A DNA stretch of 8,556 nt, taken from positions 1 to 8,556 of the forward strand of contig JADHLS010000188.1 in the NCBI GenBank assembly GCA_016780605.1. The letters are read 5' to 3'. Made by a program: the position numbers and the translations under genes. The DNA comes from Reyranella sp. (GTDB taxonomy: Bacteria > Pseudomonadota > Alphaproteobacteria > Reyranellales > Reyranellaceae). Shown in pieces: positions 1-7,059 of the stretch. Within the stretch, counting starts at the first letter, position 1, and every line of letters begins with the position of its first letter. Under the pieces are notes generated by a model that made no database searches, was not told where the DNA came from, and was given only the letters and a program-made list of their open reading frames with translations.

Positions 1-515
1 ACCTGCGGCGCCAGGCAGAGATCGGCGAAGGTCGGCGTGTCGCCGTGGCTGAAGGCGCCGGTCTTGGGGTCCTTGGAGATCGTCGCCTCATAGGCATCGA
101 AGCCGGTCTCGATCCAGTGACGCGACCAGGCGAAGGCGCTTTCCTCGGTCTGACCGAACTTCTGGCGCAAATACCCCATGACGCGCAGGTTCTGGATGGG
201 ATGGATGTCGGCGCAGACGATCAGCGACAGCGCCCGCACCCGCGCCCGGCCGACCGGGTCCTGGGGCAGCAGCGGCGGCTCGGGATGCGTCTCCTCGAGG
301 TATTCCAGGATGGCCAGCGACTGGGTCAGCACTTCCCCCGAATCGAGCACCAAAGTGGGCACCAGCTTCTGCGGGTTGATGGCGGCGTAGTCGGGCGCCG
401 ACTGCTCGCCCTTGCGCAAATGGCGCGAAGCGTGCTCGACCGTGAGGCCCTTGTAGTTCAGGGCGATGCGCACGCGGAACGCCGCCGAAGACCGAAAATA
501 GCCGATGAGCTTCAT
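1..515 (-). CDS. maiA: Maleylacetoacetate isomerase (zeta-class glutathione S-transferase), 3' end outside the window
   Basis: It catalyses the glutathione-dependent cis-trans isomerisation of maleylacetoacetate to fumarylacetoacetate in cytoplasmic tyrosine degradation. About 171 codons are visible. The thioredoxin-like N-terminal domain opens MKLIGYFRSSAAFRVRIAL. Its SSAAxRVRIAL segment (residues 9-19) is the zeta-class active-site signature, in the common bacterial form with Ala where eukaryotic enzymes have Cys. The cis-proline motif KLVPTL (50-55) and the glutathione-binding Gln65-Ser66 (TQSLAILEYL) follow, and then the helical C-terminal domain. The family is usually about 210 residues, so roughly 40 C-terminal residues lie beyond the left edge. 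The start is the ATG at 515-513, with a GGAGG box (526-522) six bases upstream. It is the last visible gene of the hpd-hmgA-fahA-maiA cluster, 75 bp after the fahA stop. Function is supported by both motif and context. Confidence 0.93.
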   Translation of the reverse strand, partial: MKLIGYFRSSAAFRVRIALNYKGLTVEHASRHLRKGEQSAPDYAAINPQKLVPTLVLDSGEVLTQSLAILEYLEETHPEPPLLPQDPVGRARVRALSLIVCADIHPIQNLRVMGYLRQKFGQTEESAFAWSRHWIETGFDAYEATISKDPKTGAFSHGDTPTFADLCLAPQ

Positions 516-590
516 GACCCGCCTCCGCCTGGACGAGAGTGTCCCTAGCGTCGCGAGGCCATGGGATCAAGGGAGCCCTCGTTGCAGGGG

Positions 591-1577
591 CTACGGCGTG
601 TAGCGAACCACCTTCTGGTCGATGGCGCCGAAGATCGACTGGCCGGCGCGATCGAACATCTCGATGCGGATGCGATCGCCGAACGCCATGAACGGCGTCA
701 CGGGCTTCCCGCTTTCGATGGTCTCGCGCACGCGCCGCTCGGCGATGCAGGAGCAGCCGACGCCGGCGTCGCGATTGGCGACCGTGCCCGAGCCCACGAC
801 GGTGCCGGCCTCCAGGTGCCGCGTCCTGGCGGCATGGGCGATCAGCTGGCCGAAATCGAAGGTGAGATCGGTGGCGGCATTGGGGTGGCCGAACTCCTTG
901 CCGTTCAGCGTCGAGATCAGCGGCAGGTTGAGCTTGCCGCCGTCCCAGGCATCGCCCAGCTCGTCGGGGGTGACGGCGACCGGCGCGAAGGCCGTCGCCG
1001 GCTTGCCGTGGAAGAAGCCGAAGCCCTTGGCCAGCTCGGTGACGATGACGTTGCGCAGCGACACGTCGTTCAGGATGGTGACCAGCTTGATGTGCCGGCG
1101 CGCCGACTCGGGCGAGACGCCCATGGGGACGTCGTCGACGATCACGCCGATCTCGCCCTCGAAGTCGATGCCGTGCGCCTCGTCGACCGCCTCGATGTCG
1201 TCATTGGGCCCGATGAAGGAGTCGGAACCGCCCTGGTACATCAGCGGATCGGTCCAGAAGGAGGGCGGCATCTCCACGCCGCGCGCCTTGCGCACCAGCT
1301 CGACATGCACGACGTAGGCCGAGCCGTCGGCCCACTGGAAGGCCCGCGGCAGCGGCGCCGCCAGCGCCTTGGTGTCGAGATCGAAGGCGCCGGCAGCGGT
1401 GCTGTCGGCGAGTTGCCGGGCGAGCGCGCGCAGCTTTGGCTCGGCCGCCGTCCAGTCGTCGAGCGCCCTCTGCAGCGTCGGCGCGACGCTGCCCGCGCGC
1501 ACCGCCTTCTTCACCGCACGATCGACCACGATCAACGTGCCGTCGCGGCCGCCTTCCTTGAGTGAAGCGAGTTTCAT
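591..1577 (-). CDS. fahA: Fumarylacetoacetase, short bacterial FAH-family form
   Basis: This 328-residue enzyme is expected to hydrolyse fumarylacetoacetate to fumarate and acetoacetate, the last step of tyrosine degradation. An N-terminal FAH domain (about 1-78, beginning MKLASLKEGGRDG) precedes the catalytic domain. Candidate metal ligands are Glu140 and Glu142 in DFEGEIG and Asp171 in TILNDVSLRN, with a conserved Lys192 in FFHGKPATAFAPV. GSGTVANRD (262-270) is the usual FAH-fold C-terminal motif. Canonical fumarylacetoacetases have about 420 residues, so this is the shorter bacterial subfamily. By sequence alone, another FAH-superfamily hydrolase such as a fumarylpyruvate hydrolase would be possible, but the hpd/hmgA/maiA context makes fumarylacetoacetate the likely substrate. 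The ATG at 1577-1575 has an AGGGAA box (1588-1583) five bases upstream. The gene is separated from hmgA by a palindromic repeat and therefore has its own ribosome-binding site outside that repeat. Confidence 0.9.
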   Translation of the reverse strand: MKLASLKEGGRDGTLIVVDRAVKKAVRAGSVAPTLQRALDDWTAAEPKLRALARQLADSTAAGAFDLDTKALAAPLPRAFQWADGSAYVVHVELVRKARGVEMPPSFWTDPLMYQGGSDSFIGPNDDIEAVDEAHGIDFEGEIGVIVDDVPMGVSPESARRHIKLVTILNDVSLRNVIVTELAKGFGFFHGKPATAFAPVAVTPDELGDAWDGGKLNLPLISTLNGKEFGHPNAATDLTFDFGQLIAHAARTRHLEAGTVVGSGTVANRDAGVGCSCIAERRVRETIESGKPVTPFMAFGDRIRIEMFDRAGQSIFGAIDQKVVRYTP

Positions 1578-1598
1578 TGTTCTTCCCTATTCAGAAAG

Positions 1599-1709
1599 CA
1601 CCTCACCCTGAGGAGCACCGCGCAGCGGTGCGTCTCGAAGGGTGGCCGCAGTCTTGGTGTTGCCACCCTTCGAGACGCGGCCCTCCGGGCCGCTCCTCAG
1701 GGTGAGGTG
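1599..1709. repeat. Branched palindromic intergenic repeat, copy 1
   Basis: This 111-bp element fills most of the hmgA-fahA gap. Its outer arms are perfect 18-nt inverted repeats: CACCTCACCCTGAGGAGC (1599-1616) and its complement (1692-1709). Inside are three more paired parts. The left hairpin is GCACCGC-GCA-GCGGTGC (1615-1631). The inner stem is 16 bp (1631-1646 with 1662-1677, core GTCTCGAAGGGTGG), closing a 15-nt loop (1647-1661). The right hairpin is GCGGCCC-TCC-GGGCCGC (1677-1693). Single-stranded DNA or RNA could therefore fold into a four-way-junction shape. A related copy lies at 6914-7051. It ends four bases from the hmgA stop. No T-tract follows, so it does not look like a classical intrinsic terminator. 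No transposase or ORF is present. Confidence 0.93.
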
Positions 1710-1713
1710 AGGG

Positions 1714-2874
1714 TTATTCCGCCGCCTGCTTGACCTCGGGCGGGCGCCACGACTTCACGTAGCCGTCGAACTCCACGCCGGCCGGCATGGCGGCGATGTC
1801 GATGGCGTCGCGGGTGTCGATCATGACCGCGACCTCGTCGGTCTCGGTCCGGCCGCCGCTCGCCGGCGCCTTGGTCGCCGCGTTGAACGCCTTGGGGTGC
1901 GGCCCGTGGGTGAAGCCCGACGGATGCACCGTCATCATCCCCGGATGGATATTGTCGCGGCTGAAAAAGCTGCCCTTGTGGTAGAAGATGATCTCCTCGA
2001 AATCATCGTTGTTGTGGAAGAACGGCAGGCGCAGCGCCTCCGGGTCGCTCTCGAACGGCCGCGGCACGAAGGTGCAGACCACGAACCGGCCGGCAACGAA
2101 GGTCGTGTGCGCCGAGGGCGGCAGATGGGCGCGATGGCTCATCAGCGGGCGAAGATCCCGCCAGTTGATGCGCACGACGCTGAGATCGCCATGCCAGCCG
2201 ATCGCATCCAGCGGATTGAACGGGAAGGTCACGGTCGAGAGCTGGCCGCGCCGCTTCACCGACACCTTCCAGGTGCGCTCGTCCTGCTGGGCCTTGAAGG
2301 CCTCGTCGATCCGAGGCGTGTCGAGCATCGCCGGATCGAAGATGGCGTGGCGACCGACCAGGCCCTTCTCCGGCAGGGTGAAATGGTCGTTGGTCGCCTC
2401 GATCATCAGCGAGGTCGTGGACTTGGTGGGTGCCAGTCGCCACATCGTGCCGCGCGGGATCATGATGTAGTCGCCGTCGCGGTAGTCGAGATGGCCGTAG
2501 TCGCAGAACAGCGCGCCCTCGCCCTCGTGGACGAACAGCAGCTGGTCGCCGTCGCTGTTGCGCGCCAGCTCGATCATCGGCTGCTCGAGCTTCCAGATGC
2601 GCATCTGCATGTGCGGGTTGTTCATCACCGGCTGCGAGGCCCAGGGATTGCCCTTGCCGGCGACCAGCTTGCTGAGGTCGAAAGCGCGCGGCCGGATGGC
2701 GCCGTCGAACTCGATCCAGTCGGTCGGCTTGTGCTTGTGATGGAACTGCGCCGACGGCCCGAAGAAGCCCTCCTTGCTGATCTCGCGCTCGTAGGTGCCT
2801 TCGGGCAGGCGGACATGGGCCTGGCGCGAGGCGGTGCCTTCGAGCTGGCGCAGTGGAATCCAATTCTTGGTCAT
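1714..2874 (-). CDS. hmgA: Homogentisate 1,2-dioxygenase
   Basis: This cupin-fold, Fe(II)-dependent cytoplasmic enzyme cleaves the ring of homogentisate to give maleylacetoacetate. The protein has 386 residues. His287 (LPFFHNND), Glu293 (DFEEIIFYH) and His323 (SGFTHGPHP) have spacings of 6 and 30 residues, exactly those of the human enzyme's iron ligands His335, Glu341 and His371. The N-terminal stretch IPLRQLEGTASRQAH, the GPSAQFHHKHKPTDW segment and the IPRGTMWRL cupin segment (139-147) are also family-like. It is shorter than the roughly 430-450 residues of the classical enzyme, which suggests the compact bacterial branch. The ATG at 2874-2872 has a strong AAGGAGGG box (2886-2879). The gene starts 17 bp after the hpd stop, so the two are probably co-transcribed. 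Its stop lies next to repeat copy 1. Confidence 0.94.
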   Translation of the reverse strand: MTKNWIPLRQLEGTASRQAHVRLPEGTYEREISKEGFFGPSAQFHHKHKPTDWIEFDGAIRPRAFDLSKLVAGKGNPWASQPVMNNPHMQMRIWKLEQPMIELARNSDGDQLLFVHEGEGALFCDYGHLDYRDGDYIMIPRGTMWRLAPTKSTTSLMIEATNDHFTLPEKGLVGRHAIFDPAMLDTPRIDEAFKAQQDERTWKVSVKRRGQLSTVTFPFNPLDAIGWHGDLSVVRINWRDLRPLMSHRAHLPPSAHTTFVAGRFVVCTFVPRPFESDPEALRLPFFHNNDDFEEIIFYHKGSFFSRDNIHPGMMTVHPSGFTHGPHPKAFNAATKAPASGGRTETDEVAVMIDTRDAIDIAAMPAGVEFDGYVKSWRPPEVKQAAE

Positions 2875-2891
2875 GATTCCCTCCTTGTTTC

Positions 2892-3983
2892 TTATGCCTT
2901 CAGCACGCCGCGGCGGATCTGGTCGAGCTCGATCGATTCGAACAGGGCGCGGAAGTTGCCCTCGCCGAAACCCTCGTTGCCGCGGCGCTGGATGATCTCG
3001 AAGAAAATCGGTCCGATCACCGTCTGGGTGAAGATCTGCAGCAGCAGCCCGCCGCCCTTGGTCGGCGCGCCGTCGATCAGGATGCGATCGGCGGCGAGCC
3101 GCGCCAAATCCTCGCCGTGGCCTGGCAAGCGGGCGTCGACCTGCTCATAGTAGGTGTCGGGCACGGTCTGGAAAGGCACGCCCTTGGTCTTCAGAGTCTC
3201 GACCGTCTGGTAGATGTCGTCGGTGCCGAGCGCGATGTGCTGGATGCCCTCGCCGTGATAGGCCGAGAGATATTCCTGGATCTGCGACTTGTCGTCGGTG
3301 CTCTCGTTGATCGGGATGCGGATCTTGCCGCACGGGCTGGTCATCGCCTTGGACTTCAGCCCTGTCAGCTTGCCCTCGATGTCGAAGTAGCGGATCTCGC
3401 GGAAATTGAAGAGCCGCTCGTAGAACTCCGCCCACTCGGCCATGCGGCCACGATGCACGTTATGCGTCAGGTGATCGATGTAGGTCAGGCCGACGCCCTT
3501 CGGATATTTCGGCACACCCGGCAGGTACTCGAAATCGACGTCGTAGATCGTGCCGCGCTCGCCGTAGCGATCGACCAGGTAGATCAGCGAATCGCCGATG
3601 CCCTTGATGGCCGGGATGTTGAGCTCCATCGGCCCGACCTTGCCCTCGACGCCCCAGGCGCCGAGCGACAGGGCGCGCTTGTAGGCCGCGCCCGAGTTCC
3701 TCACGCGCAGCGCAATGGCGCAGATCGATGGGCCGTGCACACGCGCGAAGCCCTGGGCGAAGCTGTCGCGCTCGGCGTTGACGATGAAGTTCACATCGCC
3801 CTGGCGATAGAGCGACACGTCCTTGGAGCGGTGCTTCGCCACCTTCACGAAGCCCATGCTCTCGAACAGCGCGCCAAGCGCCGCCGGATCGGGCGCTGCG
3901 TATTCGACGAACTCGAAGCCGTCGGTTCCCATGGGGTTGACCTCGTCGATCGAAGCGAGGGTCTGGTCCTGGATGCTGGCCAT
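2892..3983 (-). CDS. hpd: 4-hydroxyphenylpyruvate dioxygenase
   Basis: This non-haem Fe(II) oxygenase of the vicinal-oxygen-chelate fold converts 4-hydroxyphenylpyruvate and O2 to homogentisate and CO2. At 363 residues it has normal length. Two VOC domains are visible, about 22-155 and 165-330. The iron triad appears as His171 (YIDHLTHNV), His249 (GIQHIAL) and Glu329 (GPIFFEIIQRRG), with spacing close to that of the Pseudomonas enzyme. The C-terminal motif IIQRRGNEGFGEGNFRALFE is diagnostic. The ATG at 3983-3981 has GGGAGG (3995-3990) six bases upstream. It is the first gene of the hpd-hmgA-fahA-maiA operon and is divergent from a MarR-type regulator across 53 bp. No tyrosine aminotransferase or phenylalanine hydroxylase is in the window, so the feeding step must be encoded elsewhere. 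Confidence 0.96.
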   Translation of the reverse strand: MASIQDQTLASIDEVNPMGTDGFEFVEYAAPDPAALGALFESMGFVKVAKHRSKDVSLYRQGDVNFIVNAERDSFAQGFARVHGPSICAIALRVRNSGAAYKRALSLGAWGVEGKVGPMELNIPAIKGIGDSLIYLVDRYGERGTIYDVDFEYLPGVPKYPKGVGLTYIDHLTHNVHRGRMAEWAEFYERLFNFREIRYFDIEGKLTGLKSKAMTSPCGKIRIPINESTDDKSQIQEYLSAYHGEGIQHIALGTDDIYQTVETLKTKGVPFQTVPDTYYEQVDARLPGHGEDLARLAADRILIDGAPTKGGGLLLQIFTQTVIGPIFFEIIQRRGNEGFGEGNFRALFESIELDQIRRGVLKA

Positions 3984-3998
3984 CTTCGTCCTCCCGAA

Positions 3999-4027
3999 TT
4001 GACCGCCATGCCGAATTAGTTTCAGAT
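3999..4027 (+). promoter_or_regulatory. Possible marR promoter
   Basis: A TTGACC hexamer (3999-4004) lies 17 bp before TCAGAT (4022-4027). The -35 match is good but the -10 match is weak. Transcription would begin about 4034-4037, at or next to the marR ATG, giving a leaderless or nearly leaderless mRNA. This agrees with the absence of a Shine-Dalgarno sequence before 4037. The -10 lies inside the palindrome at 4017-4034. Confidence 0.35.
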
Positions 4028-4034
4028 GTAACTA
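4017..4034. promoter_or_regulatory. Palindromic candidate operator for the MarR-family regulator
   Basis: TAGTTTCAGATGTAACTA is an 18-bp palindrome in which seven of nine base pairs are symmetric; only the 4022/4029 and central 4025/4026 pairs break it. Outer TAGTT/AACTA arms are perfect. Its length, symmetry and AT-rich arms fit a dimeric MarR-type site. It lies in the hpd-marR gap, ending two bases before the marR ATG and 33 bp upstream of the hpd ATG. One bound dimer could block both divergent promoters. Binding by this regulator is inferred. Confidence 0.6.
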
Positions 4035-4039
4035 TTATG
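4034..4039 (-). promoter_or_regulatory. Possible -10 element for the hpd operon
   Basis: On the minus strand, positions 4039-4034 read CATAAT, five of six bases of the -10 consensus. No convincing -35 lies about 17 bp further upstream (TCGAGG at 4062-4057). Initiation near 4027 would give a leader of roughly 43 nt and place the palindrome over the start point. The call rests only on the hexamer and its position. Confidence 0.28.
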
Positions 4040-4498
4040 CCGGCCGTTTCGCAAGCCCTCGAACTGGAGAATTTTCTCCCTTACCGCCTCTCGATTCTGG
4101 CCCAGATCGTGTCGGAATCGCTGCACGATCTCTATGCCGGGCCGTTCGGATTGACGGTGACGCAATGGCGGGTGATGGCGGCGCTCGGCCGCTTCGCGCC
4201 CCTCACCGCCTCCGATGTGGGTCAGCGCATCGTCATGGACAAGGTGGCAGTGAGCCGGGCGGTGGCGGGGTTGATGCAGCGCGGCCTGGTCGAACGGGCG
4301 ACTGACCGCGCCGACCGCCGCCGCGCGTCGCTGCGCTTGAGCGCCCGCGGCCGCGCCATGCATGCCCGCATCGTGCCTATTGCGCTCTCCTACGAGGCGC
4401 GCCTCTACAGGGCGCTCAGTGCCGAGGAAAGACGCAGCTTCGATGCACTGACGGACCGGCTGCTCGAGCACGCAAAAGCCCTGCGTCAGGCCGGTTGA
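4037..4498 (+). CDS. MarR-family transcriptional regulator, probable regulator of the homogentisate operon
   Basis: This 153-residue protein has MarR architecture. An N-terminal dimerisation helix (LENFLPYRLSILAQIVSESL, 10-29) is followed by a winged helix-turn-helix (about 40-105). The recognition helix lies around DKVAVSRAVAGLMQRGLV (68-85), and the basic wing DRADRRRASLRLSARG (90-105) carries the family D-R-R-L pattern. A C-terminal helical dimerisation segment completes it. Its position, divergent from hpd with a palindrome between them, suggests that it represses hpd-hmgA-fahA-maiA and itself, and responds to a pathway aromatic acid. That role is inferred. Pseudomonas uses an IclR-type HmgR for the same pathway, so this would be a different regulator family. 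The ATG at 4037 is the only plausible upstream start in frame. It has no Shine-Dalgarno sequence, and the putative operator ends at 4034. Confidence 0.88.
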   Translation: MPAVSQALELENFLPYRLSILAQIVSESLHDLYAGPFGLTVTQWRVMAALGRFAPLTASDVGQRIVMDKVAVSRAVAGLMQRGLVERATDRADRRRASLRLSARGRAMHARIVPIALSYEARLYRALSAEERRSFDALTDRLLEHAKALRQAG

Positions 4499-4516
4499 GG
4501 CGGCTCTGCCGCTGCC

Positions 4517-4544
4517 TTGTGGCTCGGAATCGCCATGCTATAAC
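4517..4544 (+). promoter_or_regulatory. Probable promoter of the aroQ-accB-accC operon
   Basis: TTGTGG (4517-4522) and TATAAC (4539-4544) are separated by 16 bp. The -10 matches the consensus at five of six positions and the -35 keeps the TTG core. Transcription would start around 4551, leaving a short leader that contains GGGGAGG (4561-4567) before the aroQ TTG. It lies in the only sizeable gap upstream of aroQ. Confidence 0.55.
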
Positions 4545-4573
4545 GCCCGCACTCTTTCACGGGGAGGCAGGAA

Positions 4574-5044
4574 TTGGCCGCAAAGGCCGCCCGGCGCCAG
4601 CCGGCACAAAAGCCAGTGCTTGTGCTCAACGGGCCCAATCTCAACATGCTGGGCAAGCGGCAGCCCGAGATCTACGGACGCGAGACCCTGGCCGACGTCG
4701 AGAAGGCGTGCCGCGCCGAGGCTGGCCGCCTGGGGATAAAAGTCGAGTTCTTCCAGAGCAATCACGAGGGGGCCCTGGTCGACCGTATCCAGGCGGGCCG
4801 CGAAGGCAATTCCGGCATCGTCATTAACGCCGGCGCCTACACCCACACTTCGGTCGCCCTGCTCGACGCGCTGAATGCTGCCGAGCTGCCGGTGGTGGAA
4901 GTGCACCTCTCCAACATCTACAAGCGTGAAAGCTTCCGGCATCACTCCTATATCAGCCCGGCTGCGGTCGGCGTGATCGCGGGGCTCGGCAGCCACGGCT
5001 ATCTCCTGGCGCTGCAGGCCCTCTCCCGCCTGCTGGCGCGCTGA
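4574..5044 (+). CDS. aroQ: 3-dehydroquinate dehydratase, type II
   Basis: This cytoplasmic shikimate-pathway enzyme, a dodecamer in this family, dehydrates 3-dehydroquinate to 3-dehydroshikimate. It has 156 residues, a normal length. The N-terminal signature [18 protein letters not shown] (18-35) contains the active-site lid Arg29 and catalytic Tyr34. Asn85 and His91 occur in NAGAYTHTS. His111 in [17 protein letters not shown] is the expected catalytic histidine, with Arg118 and Arg122 after it. The start is TTG at 4574, chosen because GGGGAGG lies just upstream and no other start precedes the conserved LVLNGPN strand. It adds a basic tail of about 13 residues. It begins an operon in which accB follows after 24 bp, an aroQ-accB-accC order common in proteobacteria. 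Confidence 0.96.
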   Translation: MAAKAARRQPAQKPVLVLNGPNLNMLGKRQPEIYGRETLADVEKACRAEAGRLGIKVEFFQSNHEGALVDRIQAGREGNSGIVINAGAYTHTSVALLDALNAAELPVVEVHLSNIYKRESFRHHSYISPAAVGVIAGLGSHGYLLALQALSRLLAR

Positions 5045-5068
5045 CCCTCACCCGCGGAGCGTTCGTCC

Positions 5069-5527
5069 ATGGCAAAGTTCGAGATGGATACCGAGTTCGT
5101 CCGCAAGCTGGCACAGATCCTCCATGAGACCGGTCTCGGCGAGGTCGAGCTGGCCGAAGGCGACAAGCGCATCCGCGTGGCGCGTCCCGCCGTGACGGTG
5201 GCGGCGGCGCCGATGACTCCCGCAGCTGCTGCTCCCGCGGCAGCAGGTGCTGCGGCCGCACCGGCGGCGGGCGGCAACGATCTCGGCAAGCACCCCGGTG
5301 CCGTGAAGTCGCCGATGGTCGGCACGGCCTATCTCTCGCCCGAGCCTGGCAAGCCCCACTTCGTGGCGGTCGGCGACAAGGTCACGGCGGGCCAGACGCT
5401 CTTGATCATCGAGGCGATGAAGACCTTCAACCCGATCAAGGCGCCCAAGGCCGGCACCGTGACGCAGATCCTGGTCGACAACGCCCGGCCCGTGGAGTTC
5501 GGCGAGCCGTTGATGATCGTCGAATAG
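5069..5527 (+). CDS. accB: Biotin carboxyl carrier protein of acetyl-CoA carboxylase
   Basis: It carries covalently bound biotin between biotin carboxylase and carboxyltransferase in the first committed step of fatty-acid synthesis. The protein has 152 residues. A helical N-terminal segment (about 5-38) is followed by a flexible Ala/Pro linker (about 41-69, with [14 protein letters not shown]) and a C-terminal biotinyl domain (about 75-152). The biotinylation motif EAMKTFN places the modified lysine at Lys118. The SPEPGKPHF segment (90-98) corresponds to the protruding thumb of AccB-type carriers, which separates it from generic lipoyl or biotinyl domains. The ATG at 5069 has GGAG (5056-5059) upstream. 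accC begins eight bases after its stop, so the two subunits are probably translated from one mRNA. The carboxyltransferase genes accA and accD are not in the window. Confidence 0.97.
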   Translation: MAKFEMDTEFVRKLAQILHETGLGEVELAEGDKRIRVARPAVTVAAAPMTPAAAAPAAAGAAAAPAAGGNDLGKHPGAVKSPMVGTAYLSPEPGKPHFVAVGDKVTAGQTLLIIEAMKTFNPIKAPKAGTVTQILVDNARPVEFGEPLMIVE

Positions 5528-5535
5528 GACCGCCG

Positions 5536-6879
<1,344 letters not shown>

Positions 6880-6913
6880 AGTACGCTCCGGCATGGCGTC
6901 TCAATGTTGCAAC

Positions 6914-7051
6914 GCCCACCTCACCCTGAGGAGCGCGCGTAGCGCGCGTCTCGAAGGGTGGGCTGCAGTCGTGGTGTTGCCCACCCACGCGCGGTTTACC
7001 GCGCGCATTCGAGACGTGGTCCTGCGGACCGCTCCTCAGGGTGAGGTGGGC
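6914..7051. repeat. Branched palindromic intergenic repeat, copy 2, with an extra nested hairpin
   Basis: This 138-bp element occupies most of the 180-bp accC-aat gap. Outer arms of 21 nt are perfectly complementary (6914-6934 with 7031-7051) and share CACCTCACCCTGAGGAGC with copy 1. The left hairpin is GCGCGC-GTA-GCGCGC (6933-6947). The inner stem pairs 6947-6963 with 6979-6986 plus 7008-7016 and closes a 15-nt loop (6964-6978) that matches copy 1 at 13 of 15 positions. Its 3' strand is interrupted by 21 nt (6987-7007), which form their own hairpin CGCGCGGT-TT-ACCGCGCG. The right hairpin is GTGGTCC-TGC-GGACCGC (7016-7032). The right outer arm contains the apparent ribosome-binding site of aat. 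No T-tract or ORF was seen. Confidence 0.93.
7043..7050 (+). promoter_or_regulatory. aat ribosome-binding site embedded in the repeat arm
   Basis: GAGGTGGG lies 9 nt before the aat ATG (7060) and is the only purine-rich Shine-Dalgarno-like stretch there; the bases between are CCGATAGTC. It is part of the right outer arm of repeat copy 2. In an mRNA carrying the whole element it would be fully paired with 6915-6922. Confidence 0.55.
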
Positions 7052-7059
7052 CGATAGTC

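Noticed and set aside
574..592. Small stem AGCCC/GGGCT just after the fahA stop
   Set aside because: It has only about five pairs, one arm overlaps the stop codon and no T-tract follows; this is likely chance in GC-rich DNA.
561..1565. Long plus-strand open frame opposite fahA (334 codons)
   Set aside because: It mirrors a well-supported enzyme gene, its translation is Arg/Ala/Asp-rich with no recognisable domain, and long antisense frames are expected in GC-rich coding DNA.
1599..1709. Repeat copy 1 as an intrinsic terminator
   Set aside because: There is no T-tract after the stem on either strand, and the pathway genes continue downstream. Effects on mRNA stability cannot be excluded.
1897..3150. 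Long plus-strand open frame spanning hmgA and hpd (417 codons)
   Set aside because: It crosses two strong minus-strand genes and their gap, has no domain pattern, and is explained by third-position GC bias.
4022..4471. Minus-strand open frame opposite marR (149 codons)
   Set aside because: The plus-strand frame has clear MarR helix-turn-helix and wing motifs; the antisense reading has none.
6914..7051. Repeats as an insertion sequence or CRISPR array
   Set aside because: There is no transposase ORF or visible target-site duplication, the internal repeats are inverted rather than direct, and there is no spacer pattern.
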